NCBI GenBank assembly: GCA_003508835.1
Contig: PUFA01000144.1
Span: 3,782,001 to 3,846,000 of the forward strand
Source of the DNA: Eonycteris spelaea
Taxonomy: Eukaryota; Chordata; Mammalia; Chiroptera; Pteropodidae
Direction of reading: 5' to 3'
DNA length: 64,000 bases
In this document: positions 24,060-35,600 of the stretch, piece after piece
Layout: the number at the start of each line of letters is the position of its first letter
Position numbering within the stretch: position 1 is the first letter of the stretch
The notes under the pieces: model-generated
What the model was told of the DNA's origin: nothing
Databases searched by the model: none
Seen by the model: only the letters and a program-made list of their open reading frames with translations
Program-made: the position numbers and the translations under genes

Positions 24060-27000
24060 TTTGAAACAGGTACATAGGCTCTCTCGTTTAATAGCAGTTA
24101 GAAGAGGAAAATGTACAGGAGGAATGAACATGCTCTTTCCATACAGGAGATTTTCCACTAACCAAGAGGCCCATCTGTATCAGTAGCTTTACTAGTGAGT
24201 TTTAAAGAAAAAAGTTCCCTTTAGAGTTAAAAACGGACTCTCCTAAATTTCCTCCATAAATGTGCAACTATATTTGTGCAAAATAAAAAGGCCATTTCCA
24301 ACACATTAATAAAGAGTAATTGTGAACACAGACTAAACAACAAAAAAAGATAAGAAGGAAAAAAAAAATGAGGCCACTGAAGCAACCGGAGCGGAGCCCT
24401 GGGAGAAGGGTGGCTAAGGTGGGGATTTCTGCAGCAGGCCCCAGGGAGGGTGCTCGGGGCCCTATGAGGAAGGTCATGGCCAACAGCAGCCTTGGGATAA
24501 AGGGCCCTGGGTCTGGGACTTGCTGAGCAAGCACATGTCGAGGTGCAGGAGAGCCAGGTTGGCTTGGAGGCCTGAGAGACCGTTAGGTCTGGTAAGCAGT
24601 GGCAACACTGGGGAATGCTCCCTGGAAGCTTGACATCCTCTTTGCCAGCAGAGACTCTGCTGGTTCCAATTTGTAGGTCCTCTTCTCCAGCTTCGTTTAT
24701 AGTCTACCAGGAGAGATTTTCCTATGAATGTTAAAACTGTGCAAGCTGCGTATGTTACTGCTGAAGCCCACTAGGGTCCAAAACCAGACTGTCCTTTCAG
24801 GAACATGGACCTGGTTTCCCCAAGAACTTGGCCAAGGGTTAATTCTGTCTAGAAGGCTGGTAGGCTTCTGGCCACTTAAGCTCTCTCCCTCTTATTGAGG
24901 TTTCCAGGGCACTTCTAGATCTCTGGGCACTTGAGGCCAGATCTTAGGAGTCTTAGAGGCATGGGCATGCATGCTTTGCACAGGTCCTCTGAAGGGCTGG
25001 CCCAGCTAGAGGCCTACAGACAAAACTAAAAATCCTACTTCATGGATTCAAACAATTTGAGACATCGTTGGTCTCCGATCTCTTTACCTTCCTCTGCCCA
25101 CCAAGAGTGTGTCTCTACAACTCAATAACACCTCAATACAACAAGACAACTCAATAACAGCATGTTGGTTTTGTGACAGAAGTTGGAAGACTGAGGGAAA
25201 AAGAGATCTACCACAGGGTCTACCCTTATGAGTCTTGAACATAAATAAGGTTTTTCTTATTCAAGGTGCAGAGTAACCCTCATTCCTCTGCCCTGTTCAC
25301 TTTTCCCTCTAGAGCAGTTTCTCCAGGGTGCAGGTTTGAGACCAGACCAGCAAAAATGACGAAAAGATAAAAACTGTGAGACACTTCTGGTTCACTGCAT
25401 TCCCACTTCAAAGTCACAGCGCTCAAAGCTGAAGAGATCTTGCTGCAAACTGGGGACTAGTGAGGGTGTTTTGGGTCCTTTTTAAGCAATAGGATTTCAG
25501 GTTAGTGTAATCATTTCTTGTTCGTTTTCAATAAAATCCAATGCTTGGGAGATGGCACCTTGGGTTTCATTCTCATGGACCCATGCCTTCCCTTGGATTT
25601 TGAAGTTGTGAGTAGCAGCACCCATCCCTCATCCTAAGACCCTGAGCCAACTGCCATGTCCCCGGGATGAGACTCAGAAGGCATCTCAGAGCTCACATGC
25701 ACCTTGGCCTCTCCAGCTTTGAGGAAGTCTGCGTGTCTGTGTGCATATTCTCTTCCCTGTGATTTTCAAGTTGTGATGGGATAGGGGTGGGGGCACAGGG
25801 TGGGGGTGGGGCGGGAAGAGGGAATAAAAATGGAAGCACTGTCTTCCCAAAAGCAACTCAGCTGACAAAGTTAGTGAAGAATTCTGTTTGATGAGTATCC
25901 CTCCCACTAATCCAAGCTGGAAATGCCTGTGTGGCTTATTTGTCATTGTTTGGTGATGCACAATTATACTCTTGCCAGTAGCCACAATAGCATCTTCCTG
26001 GAGCATCTTAATGTCCAGGTTCCTCTGACTGACCTCATAGCAAAGCCCTTGTATTAAGCCTCAGGAGCCCATCTGGGACAGTGACACTGTCTCCAAGGTA
26101 GCTGGTCCAGGCTGCCCACACAAACTCTAGAGTTTGGGGGAGAGGATCACAGATCATCTTTCTCAGATAAGACCAAAAGATGGCTATGGGAAATGCAAAA
26201 GAGGACAGAAGCTCTGGGCTTTAGCAAGAGCATCATACCTAAGATATGACTTAGTGAGGGGCAGTTGGCCCAGAGGCAACAGACCACTAGCCATGGCTGG
26301 CCCTGTCTACTTCATGGCTCCAGTGCTAGAGGCATTCAGGCCAGCTGTGGCTGCCTCCACAGGGTAGCACTGGTGTCACTGCCTTTAAAGATGGTGACCA
26401 TAAAGGTGGTTTTAAAACACAAAGGAATAATCTCAAGTAATGTTCAGGTTTTACCTAAGAGTAAAGTAAGGGCCATTTTTAGGCTTTTGGGTTCTGACCT
26501 TCCCAGTGACGCCGCTAGAGGAGGCCTGGCCCGAGACTCTCTGTGAGGACCTGTGGAAATAACTGTTGACCTATACCCTGTGCCTAGTGCCCCGACCCTG
26601 AAGGGAGAAAATGAGATGAATGGGGAAGGGGCTGAGGCTCCGATTCCATTCATGTTGGCCTCCTGGGGTGGGGGTATCAATCTACAGTTAGTCATGGGGC
26701 CCAATTACTACCACTACCCACTCAGCTCTATCTTGCCCCCCCCCCCCCAAAATGAGCAGTAAAGCACTGGGTCAGATCTAGGCTAAAGAAACTGCCATCC
26801 TTGGGGGATTAAAGTGAAGCTGTCATCTTGCCACACGCCCTGCTTCTTCGCCAGCTAATGAAAGCCAGTGGACTGAAGAGATGAAGCTCCAGGACTGTGT
26901 GCTAGTCTTTAACACACTAAACACGAATGTTTTCCAGGCCCTTTCCGTACGTCAGGAAGAATCAGCCTCACCTATGCAGTGAATGGGACACCCAGGAGTG

Positions 27001-27385
27001 GACAGCATATACTGTGTTACCCTTTGCCTGCTCGCCTACCTCCCAGTGCCAAGTACCCCTTTTGCTTCTGTAGTTCCTGAGCCCCAGACCAACGCTCTCG
27101 AGCCTTTGGTGAAAAGTGGTTCACCATGCTGGGACTGATGACACCACCACCTCTAGGGTAAACAGATAGTAGTAACTTCCCCTGAGTCCCAGCCTGGCGA
27201 GATCTCATATGCTTGTTCTTGTGCCTCTTTTACTATAGGGAAAGGTTATGCGGATACTGTACACAGGTTATTAAAAAAATACATTTCTCTCTCTGAAGAA
27301 GAATGCACAAATGCAGGGCCGGCCAGGGCTGGGTCCCGGACTAGGAGGCGGTAGCGCGCAGCCCCTGTAGGCCCGAGGCCAGCCC
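24060..27385 (-). other. EXOC6B: EXOC6B 3'UTR (probable extent)
   Basis: Following the stop codon leftwards, about 3.3 kb has no recognisable interspersed repeat, unlike the DNA on either side further out. The stretch next to the stop (27300-27385) is GC-rich. There is no AATAAA on the minus strand anywhere between 27385 and 24093. The first usable signal is the ATTAAA at 24087-24092. A 3'UTR of about 3.3 kb is in the range I remember for this mRNA, but the end point is inferred from sequence alone. Confidence 0.5.
24087..24092 (-). promoter_or_regulatory. Candidate ATTAAA polyadenylation signal of EXOC6B
   Basis: Minus-strand ATTAAA (plus-strand tttaat). It is followed about 40-60 bases further downstream on the minus strand by a GU-rich piece (ggtgtcgtc) and then a run of eight or nine T residues at about 24029-24038. 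This is the usual order of signal, cleavage zone and U/GU-rich downstream element. Cleavage would fall near 24060-24070. Confidence 0.5.
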
Positions 27386-27512
27386 TCACGAGTGGTGGCT
27401 GCTGATGAGTCCCCGGAGCTGCCTGGCCACAGTGTCAATCAATTTTTGCTTGTCTCGCTCATTTTTCCGAAACTGTGCGAACACGTTGTTCTTGCGGCTT
27501 GTGTCCTTCATC
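27386..27512 (-). CDS. EXOC6B: EXOC6B (SEC15B) last coding exon
   Basis: This exon carries the final 41 codons plus TGA (27386-27388) of an exocyst SEC15 subunit. The exocyst tethers secretory vesicles to the plasma membrane, and the SEC15 C-terminal domain is the part that binds Rab GTPases. Read on the minus strand, a pyrimidine-rich tract ending in TTTAG precedes a single G at 27512, which completes the Lys codon begun in the previous exon. Translation begins MKDTSRKNNVFAQF, continues through a basic helix containing KNERDKQKLID, and ends RGLISSHHS. The ISSHHS ending separates EXOC6B from its paralogue EXOC6, which as I recall ends differently. Phase and reading frame match the exon at 31671-31783 exactly. 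No stop or frameshift is present. Recognition is from memory of the family; the splice sites and frame are seen directly. Confidence 0.93.
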
Positions 27513-30500
27513 CTAAACAGAGAAAGAGAGCAAAGTGTTTGAGGAGACAATGGTGGAAGGAGGACTGGCAGGAGGGAGGCAGGATGGCCCAGTGTACCTT
27601 AACTGCCACCCAGAGTTAGGAATCCAGAATATCCCCATTATCAAGCTTATACTGATCTATTATTCAGGATGCTAGGGTCTTGCTGGTACCCACAGCCCTC
27701 TCAAATTCAGTCACCTCTGGAAAATAGTCAAGAGCCAGCTTTCGAGGGGCCAATCCCTTTATCATCCATACCTACCCTACCTGCTTCATCCCCTTACCTC
27801 CAGGTACAGGTGTGTTATTCCTGTGTCTATCACCTGTTATAGGTATCTGGAACATGCTACAGCAATGATGGTCAACAGGCTCTTACAGAATGTCTAGTAT
27901 CTACTTACTACCTCATAAGCCTACTTAATCCTACTGGGACTTCAGAGCTGGTGTTTAAAAGGTAAAGCAGAAAGATGTTCTTCACTAGAAATTCCATGCA
28001 GACTTGAATAACAAAGCCGCTGTTACTTTATCCCATCCCTAACAGAACTAAGGGCTTGACTGATCTCTTTTCTTTTGTCTCAGAGTAGGGACTTGGAGGG
28101 CGGAGGCCGTGAGGTGGCAAAGAGGGCATGGTGCTGAGGAAAACAGATGACAAAAGGTTGGGTCACCCTCTCACTTGATAAATCAGGGTTTTTGGCAAGA
28201 GAAGCCTCTGAGTCCTCAGTGGCTGTCTATCCTCAGACCTTTGCCCTTTGGAGAACTTTCCATTTCTAGGTCATGCTGTAGCCCCGGAGATGGCATGTTC
28301 CTAGAGCACAAACCCTGGGCAGTTCTAGCCAGTGGTCCTGGCAGATACAGAGGCACAGGATAAAGAAAATCAAGGCCAGGCAGTGGCTGTCACAGAATCC
28401 CCCAAGTCTGACCAGGCCGCTGTCACAGAATCCAGGAATGTGCTATTCCCCACAAAGGGCCCCATGACCCCTGACATCTGTTGGTGACTGTTAACTTTGG
28501 CCCCAGCCTCTGCACACCACACCGCTAGACCGCAGCTGGTTCTAGTGTTAGAGAACTGAGAACACTGCCCAGACCAATTTCTCCCTGGGGTAGGTGTAGG
28601 CTGGTTTTCACCATCACTTGCCAGTAGCTGAGCCATCTCTCCGACCTTGTGGCTGCCTGGGTCACACAGAGCCGGGCTAGAAGAAGGAAGGAAGCTGGCA
28701 CTGGGGAGTAAGCTCCTCACAGGTATACTTCCCAGAGCAATTGTTTTCTGAGGGGTGGCCCAGTGTAGAGGGGCAGATTAGAGGCCAGTGGGTCAAAAGG
28801 CCAGAGATCTCACAAGGGCCTCTCTTTCCATGTGGTAAGAAGGTTCTGTTGACACCATAAGTCTATGCCTCTGGCTGACAGTACTGGCCACACCACATTG
28901 GGACTTCTCTCTCTGACCTAAGCTTAAGGACCTTCTGACTGGAATTACTCATCAAGCAAACCAAGAACACTGCACATACGGTACACCCCCCACATGAGGA
29001 GGCTTGTGCTTGGAGGGGAGGAAGGAGGAGAGGGAACAGGGTTTAGGTTGAAAAGAAAGCACAAGGGTCCTCAAGGCTGTGATTACTGTATTTGGTTCTT
29101 TCCATGTTAATTGCACAATTATGTTTGTGGAACTGGCCTGGTTTTAGATTATTTATCCCAGAGGAGGACTCCTTTTCCTTCCTTAGATATGCTATAAATC
29201 TAAACAAAAACAACACAAAATAAAAAAAAAAAAAAGGAAGAAAAATCCTTCTGACATTTATGAACATTTAACATCCATATGATTATTAGTTTCACGACTC
29301 CTCAGATCAGCCCAGAGACAGGCAGCTAGAGCTGGCTTTCAGTTCCCACAGGGAGCTCCTCCAGTAAGGTAAGAGTAAGGGGACAGGGTCATCTCTGAGT
29401 CTCAGGAGCTAGGATTTCTTGACCATTAAGGTCAAGTTAAGATCACTTGAAAGGTAAACTCTAGTGCCCTGATGGCTGATGGCAGCATGCTGGTTTGTAC
29501 CCTAGAATGCTCTAGAACAAAGAACCCTCCCTGCCTCCCATGCCATTCAGTAATCCCAGGATCCTGATCAACTTTGGCTATGGCCACCTCTTAATGACCA
29601 AGGGGCCTCTTCTCTTTCCTGAATGTCCTCTTCACGTCTTTGGGTGTTTCTTTCTCACCCTGTTCAGAAGTGCCAGGTTGAAAGGAGAGAGGTTGAGCTC
29701 TGGTGGTATAGTTGGCTACGGGGAAAGCAGGGATGGGTCAAGTAAAGGGACTGATTCCTATGAGGCTGGGAAATATAGATTTTAGTGATCTGGCTCAACT
29801 ATGTTTGGAATCTCTGAAACCCTGCTGATTGCTAGGGCTAAGCACATGGCTTTGTTATTGGCTAGGCCTCCCAATGCTTTAGAGAGGCTGATCATTTTAC
29901 TCTAATATTGATCCAAAGAAGTGGATAAGCCAGTACTTCTTCAATCTAGAAATTCTCAGGAACAGATGAGGAAGGAACTGTTCAGAGAAGTAACTGGCTG
30001 AAAGGGAACCCCAGAGCACACTTGGACACATAATGAAAATGATATCTAAGCACCAACTCAAAAGCCAAAATGTTCCCCGTTTCAGTTGGTTACCAAGAAC
30101 TCTGGGATTAGGTCTTGCTTCTAAGAAAAAGCCTTACATGGGAGACATAAGTTGCAGATCTTAAAGCCATGGCCCTGCCCCTGGGAGGTAGGGAACACTG
30201 CTGAGGCGCTTCCTGCTGTCAGGGCTGAGTTTCAGGCACTCTACTAGCTAGAGTATTGCGTGTGTCAGGAAGGTGAGTGGGAACACCTTTTCTTTACCTG
30301 ACACTGATGGGGGAAATCCCTGCCACCACTCCCAGCCCCAAAGGAATTGGTAAGCCAAGGGTCACTCTAAGGACCAAGGATAGAGCGGGCAGCCAACCAG
30401 TTGGCACCAGGCTGGTTTAGTAGATTAGTGTGTCAGAGAGGGGACAACTCACAGGGTAGGGATTTTAGTGTAATCATTAGCGTCAGTCAGGAAACCAGAA

Positions 30501-31670
30501 GGACTTGCCTCAGAGTGATGGAAAAGGCCCAAGTGAATAAGATACTTACTCTCTAGATATCCTAGGGAGGAAGGTCATTGAAAGAGAGAACCATGGGAAA
30601 CAAAGTTAAAATGGAAACATCAGTCTCTGTCTTCGTCTGGACAAAGTTACACTCTGGACTCTTAGTTTCTTGGCTTCAAACACATACCTCTGCAACCTGC
30701 CCTTGCTCACTTTCCATCTCCTCCCCTCCGATCCCCCTATCATATTACATAGTAGGAAGGACATACTTTAGCCTCTCCTTCTGCTTAAGGCACCATTCTG
30801 ACCTCCTAGACTCTAATTCTTGCCTTCCTATAATTTAAGACTGCTTGACTAGCCATCTATGTACTTGCCACATTGCCTAGATGCAGGATACTCTTCTAAG
30901 AGACTTCTAAGAAGCTAGGGTCAACTAGTTTGAAGGCAAGTAAAAGCTTCTCTTCCTGGTCTTGGCCTGCCAGCTCTCAACTAGGTTAGCAGAAGCCAGA
31001 GCGAGGCTGCACTGCAGAGCAATCCCAGCATCTGGATGACATGTTGGTTAGCTGTGAGATATTCTGATCTGGCTAACCCAGTCTCAGTGGTAGCAACCTT
31101 TGCTGACTAGTGACTACCAGGCAGGAATTAGATATTTTTCCAACATAGCTTTCTTGGGATAGTCTGCACAATCAAGCTAAATCTGGCAGGGAGCAGGGGT
31201 TGGGGGTGGGGCGCTAGAGAAGGTTTTGGTAAGCCTGGGAGCTTCTCTGCTAGGAACTGGAGAAGCCATCATCTGTTCTGTGTGGCTGTTCTACCCATCA
31301 TCATACCCCAGGCAGCTGGGGCCAGCCTTACTCTGTTCACTAGGCTGGCCTGAGCTCCAGACTAAGGCACCTTCTCTTCTTCTCTTGCCACCTCTAGTTA
31401 AAGATAAGTCACCCCATGAGGCCAGGGTAATGTCAGAGTCCAACTGACCCATACTCAGCCCACCTCATTGGGTTTTGTAAACTAAGAGGCTACAGGAAGA
31501 CTGGCCTGCCGAACCTAACGATGGAGACTGCTGACAGCAGCTACGACAACTGCAAGAACAGGGCGTCTCTCCTTTTCTGAGGTACCAGCGAAGACAAACT
31601 TCTCCTCTATATCGCCACCCCACCCCCATCTCCTCACCTCCCCAAACAGACCGCTGAACTGCGTACTCAC
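27513..31670 (-). other. EXOC6B: EXOC6B last intron
   Basis: An intron of about 4.16 kb between the two identified exons, with a GTGAGT donor and a polypyrimidine-TAG acceptor. I recognise no LINE, SINE or LTR in it. It holds only an A-run near 29221-29235 and several chance frames without conserved features. The absence of old repeats over 4 kb is mildly unusual for an intron in this window. Confidence 0.85.
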
Positions 31671-31783
31671 TTCTCGAGCAGGGTCAGAGCCGTCACCGGG
31701 TTTACCCGGAGGTACTTGCAGTTGGGCTGACCATAGTCAGCAAGGTAGGTGGACCAATCCCACTGGATGAAGAGATCCAAGAG
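31671..31783 (-). CDS. EXOC6B: EXOC6B (SEC15B) penultimate coding exon
   Basis: This 113-bp internal exon lies on the minus strand. The acceptor TTTTACAG ends at 31784 and the donor GTGAGT starts at 31670. It encodes 37 full codons plus two bases of a split Lys codon: LLDLFIQWDWSTY, then LADYGQPNCKYLRVNP, then VTALTLLE. This is a highly conserved block of the SEC15 C-terminal helical domain. The NCKYLRVNPVTALTLL wording fits EXOC6B rather than EXOC6. Splicing to 27512 removes an intron of about 4.16 kb and restores the frame as LLEK-MKDTS. The exon before this one, expected to encode the residues just upstream of LLDLF, was looked for on the minus strand up to 64000 and not found. That is consistent with the very long introns of this gene in other mammals. 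Confidence 0.95.
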
Positions 31784-32084
31784 CTGTAAAACACCCAAAT
31801 CCCCACCCAGGGATTCGTCAGACAGACAAAACAAACCCCTCAGAAACCCCTAGCATCCTTCGCTATCAGCTAATAGCAAATTTGGAAAAACAAATATAAA
31901 AATATAATAAGAGAAAGAATGGTTACAGATTGTAATGCAGCTGAGACAATAAAGGAGTAATCGTTAGAAGTAAGAGGCATCTCTGCCATAAGCACCGTCA
32001 TGTTGCTAAGACTATACGCTAGCAGAGCTCTCAGAGGCGGGCCTGTTATAATATGGGACTGAATCAAAACACAGGACTATCATA

Positions 32085-32180
32085 CACTCACTTATTTAAT
32101 AAATACTTATCAAATGCCTTCCATGTATCAAGCATAATTCTAGAAGCTGAGAATTCAACAATGAACGAATAAAGGCGGAT
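32085..32180 (-). repeat. L2 LINE 3' end
   Basis: 'ttaataaatacttatcaaat', 'ttccatgtatcaagcataat' and 'tctagaagctgagaattcaa' are reverse L2 3' end. Confidence 0.7.
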
Positions 32181-32194
32181 GTAGTCCAGGGCCA

Positions 32195-32290
32195 CATATG
32201 TAAGTGTATCAGCTTTCAGGTTAAAAGGTCTGAGTTCAGGTACCAGTTTCATGACTTGCTGCATGACTTTGCCGAGTTACTCAGCTGACA
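32195..32290 (+). repeat. MIR SINE 5' half
   Basis: 'taaaaggtctgagttcaggt' then 'gacttgctgcatgactttgc' fits the MIR head. It stops abruptly at the CpG-dense patch that follows. Confidence 0.6.
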
Positions 32291-32515
32291 CAGACACGTG
32301 CCTATAACAAACAGGACACGTACACAACACGCAAACCCAGCCAAGGCATGCGTGGGTCATGCAGCATTTATTGGAGGCGATACGTGTAACACCAGTGTGG
32401 ACACGGGCTGGGTAGCTGACAACCAGGGCCGTGGCAGGTCAGGCCTGGGAAACAGCCCGTGACTGAGGACGCGGGGTCTGGAACTGGGTTACGAGAGTTA
32501 GAGAGGCGTGCCAAA
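32291..32515. other. CpG-dense patch in an intron
   Basis: Thirteen CpG dinucleotides in about 215 bp, against very few in the neighbouring intron. A minus-strand AATAAA lies at 32367-32372. No A-tail and no coding frame was recognised. It abuts the end of a MIR fragment, which suggests an insertion. Confidence 0.5.
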
Positions 32516-34362
32516 AACTAGATGTGGATTTCTCAGAAGACAATGAGAGTTTCTCTGAGGGTAAACTGAGTTCTGAGACTGGGGGAGATTTTGATTTAGA
32601 AAAACTAGACACATTTTGTCAAAGGCTTTCCTTCCCAGTCAGTTTTAGCCTCAGGTATCACTCTAACAAGTATTTAAAAATTTAAGCAAGTTAAAAACAA
32701 AACAAAACAAAACAGTGCCTTTCAAGGGTAGAGGTGATGAAAAAGAAGCTGTTAGCTCCCTTCTATAAGCTTCTGGAAAGGGCGGAGTCCCAGAATCATA
32801 CCACTGTGTAGAGGGCCCTCTAAGCAGTCTCTAGCAATGAGATACACTTAAGTGTTTTTTGGACACAGGACATTTTCCTACTTCTCCTTTTCTAAGAGAT
32901 AAGGAGATAAGCAGATGGCTGTCTCTCTGTGCAGAACAAAGGCAGAGAGGCTGAGAGTCAAGTCCAGTGCCAGAGTCTGGGCTCCAGGCACACCTTCTCC
33001 ACTGTCGGTCTCCACGGCGCAGCTGAGCAAACAGGCAGTGTGGGCCTCGTGCTGCTTGGCCAAGCCTCCACTTCCATACATTCTCTTAGAATAGCTTTTA
33101 TGAACTTCCTCAGGCGGGATGGGAATTGGCTGAAGTCCCAAGCCTAAACCGAGAAAAGCCCCTACACCCTCAGCCAAGAAAGGGATGCTAAAGATGAGAG
33201 AGAATGGGAAGAGGCAAACAGACACATTGGCTGGCCCCGAAGGGCCTTCGCTGGCCTCTTTAGGTCATGCCTATGTTAGCTGGCAAGGAAAAGGGCTTCT
33301 CCTGCTTCCTGCTGCTGCCCCGATGCCTCACAGAGCTCTCCTTTAGAAGAGGGTTTTCCCTGACTTCTCATTCTAACCTTGGGATTTCTGTCCACAGCGT
33401 CCAAAGAGCACTCGAGGTAGTTCTTGATTTGTTCCGAAGAAGCCACGGCGACACGCGGAGTACTCCCTGTTCTAAAGGTCTTCCGTGCGTTTTACAAATA
33501 TTACGCTTTCCCCCCAAATCCCAGGGAAAACTATGAAAAGGGATAGCATTTTCTTAATTAAAAATTTTTTTTTTCAGAAAATGTTGGAAAACCTTGGGGG
33601 AGGCTTTTACTGTTTGCACCCCAAGGAGCTAATAAAAGAAAAGTGAATGAATAACAAAAAGTTTAACTAGAAAATTTTGAAAATCTGTAAGTATTGTAAG
33701 TATTGCTTTTCAGATGTGGACATATATATGCATTTACGAAAACTACCTTCTCTTTTAAAACACTCCTAATTTCTGTGATGGAATTAACAGTGTCAGTATT
33801 TTCTGATTTACTGCAAAGAACATCATGTTTTCCTGGCTGATGAAACCTGGGTAAATCACCAACGGAGTGTGGAGGGCAGTCCAAGCTTAGCTCTACGGTT
33901 TACTATTTTTATCTTGTTGCCGAAGTCTCTTCATGCCAGTACTGACCTAAGAGCTCCGGGATGACAAGCTACTTAATTTATCCCACCCGAGGCACGGACT
34001 CTATCAAGCTCCACCAGTGTGAGCCTGTAGGTCGTGCTCCACAGTCTTCCAGGGTGGCCTCTCCCTGGGTCTTATGGCCTCTTCTGACAGAGACGGACAT
34101 AGACCGGAGCCTGGGGGGGACTCAAGTACATTAGCTGCCCAGAGCACAGTTCCTTGGGCTTCCACAAAACCGCGTCCTATGGGATAAGAGGCCACGAAAA
34201 CCAGAGGGCCAACTTATCAACACAGCACTTTGATTTCCAGACTATGACTTTCAAAGGTGAATCAGGCCCTCGCAGCCTGGTTCTCCACTGAACGATGGCC
34301 TTGTTAGGTCTCAATAAAGTATCTCCCAAGGGTGCAGAGCATTCAGTCATCACTAATGATCC
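32516..34362. other. Intronic unique DNA
   Basis: No exon or named repeat recognised. T/A-rich runs near 33558-33575. Confidence 0.4.
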
Positions 34363-35600
34363 TATTCTTTTTTATTTTTTATATAAATTTCATTTGGAAA
34401 TAATTTCAAACTTATCAGAAAGATGCAAGAATAAGAACAATATGAAGAACACACACCCTCCACCCAGATCTTTCCATTGTCAACGTTTTACCCACACCCT
34501 CTATCATTCGCTTTTTCTCTCTCTCCACACATGTGCACACTTATTTCTTTTCTGAGTCTCTTGAGAGTGAAGTGCATGTATTTCCCCAAATACTTCAATG
34601 TTCCTAAGAATTAGGGATATTTTCTTACATAATCACAGTATAGTTTCAACTTCAATAAATTTAGTATTGATAACTGTCTATATTCAGACTTTATAAATTG
34701 ACCCAATATTGTCCTATACAGTCTTTTTTTTCTTTTTCTTTTTGGCTTTACTATATAGCAAGTGGTTTAGATTTAGGTAGTACATTTAGTTGTCTGTTTC
34801 ATCTCCTTTAATCTGGACAATTTCTATAGCCGTTCTCTTTCTTATATGATATTGATGTTTTTCAATGTCCCCTGCTTCTTTTTTCCCTCTAGTTTTGGTT
34901 TTCTAATGCTTCCTCATAACAACATTTAAGACATGCACTCGAGCCAGAATACGACATGGGTGATGCTGTGTTCTCCTCAGGGTATCTGGAGGTATACAAT
35001 GTTCATTTGTCTCTCTTTGGTGGCACTGATTTTGACCACCCGGCCAAGATGCTGTCTGATTTCTCCACTCTCTGTGTGTTGTTTTTCTCTGTGACTAGTA
35101 AGCAACTGAGGAGAGAACTTAAGAGCATGCAAATATATTTCTCTTGATTAAAGTTTCCCCTTAGATTTAGTATCCATTGAAGATTCTTGTCTGATTCAGT
35201 CTACTATGACGGTTGCAAACTGATGACATCGCAACTTCACCCTCTCTCCACATTCACCAGTTACTTCTCTCAGCATTCTACCACAACAAGTGCTCTCCCT
35301 TCTCCCATATTCATTTATCTATTTGATATTGGTATGGATTCACCGTTTCCCATTTTTTTCAATGCCTTATATTCATTATTATACCTATTATTTTGATGCT
35401 CCAATTGTCCCAGATCCAGCAAATGGAAGCCTCTTCAAGCTGGAGCCTGCGTTCTTGTGACATGCACCTTACTTTCGGGTATAAGATGCTGCAGGCTCAT
35501 CTTGCAGCTACCATGCCTCAGCTCTGCAACCAGCCATTTCTCTGAGGCTTCTTTCAGTGGGTATGTTAGTGGAGATCAAGATTCGGGTGCTAGGTATGCG
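34363..35600 (-). repeat. Long L1M 3'UTR fragment
   Basis: About 1.2 kb of antisense old L1: 'ttggaaataatttcaaactt', 'cacccagatctttccattgt', 'ttcttacataatcacagtat', 'tcctttaatctggacaattt', 'gatgctgtgttctcctcagg' and 'gtgctctcccttctcccata' keep the reverse consensus order. Moderately diverged, no ORF. Confidence 0.85.

Noticed and set aside
25526..25545. Plus-strand AATAAA near 25530 as a gene end
   Set aside because: No plus-strand gene precedes it; it lies in the presumed antisense 3'UTR of EXOC6B.
28790..28803. GGGTCA-aa-AGGCCA as a second DR2 site
   Set aside because: The second half-site departs from the consensus and no supporting sites lie around it.
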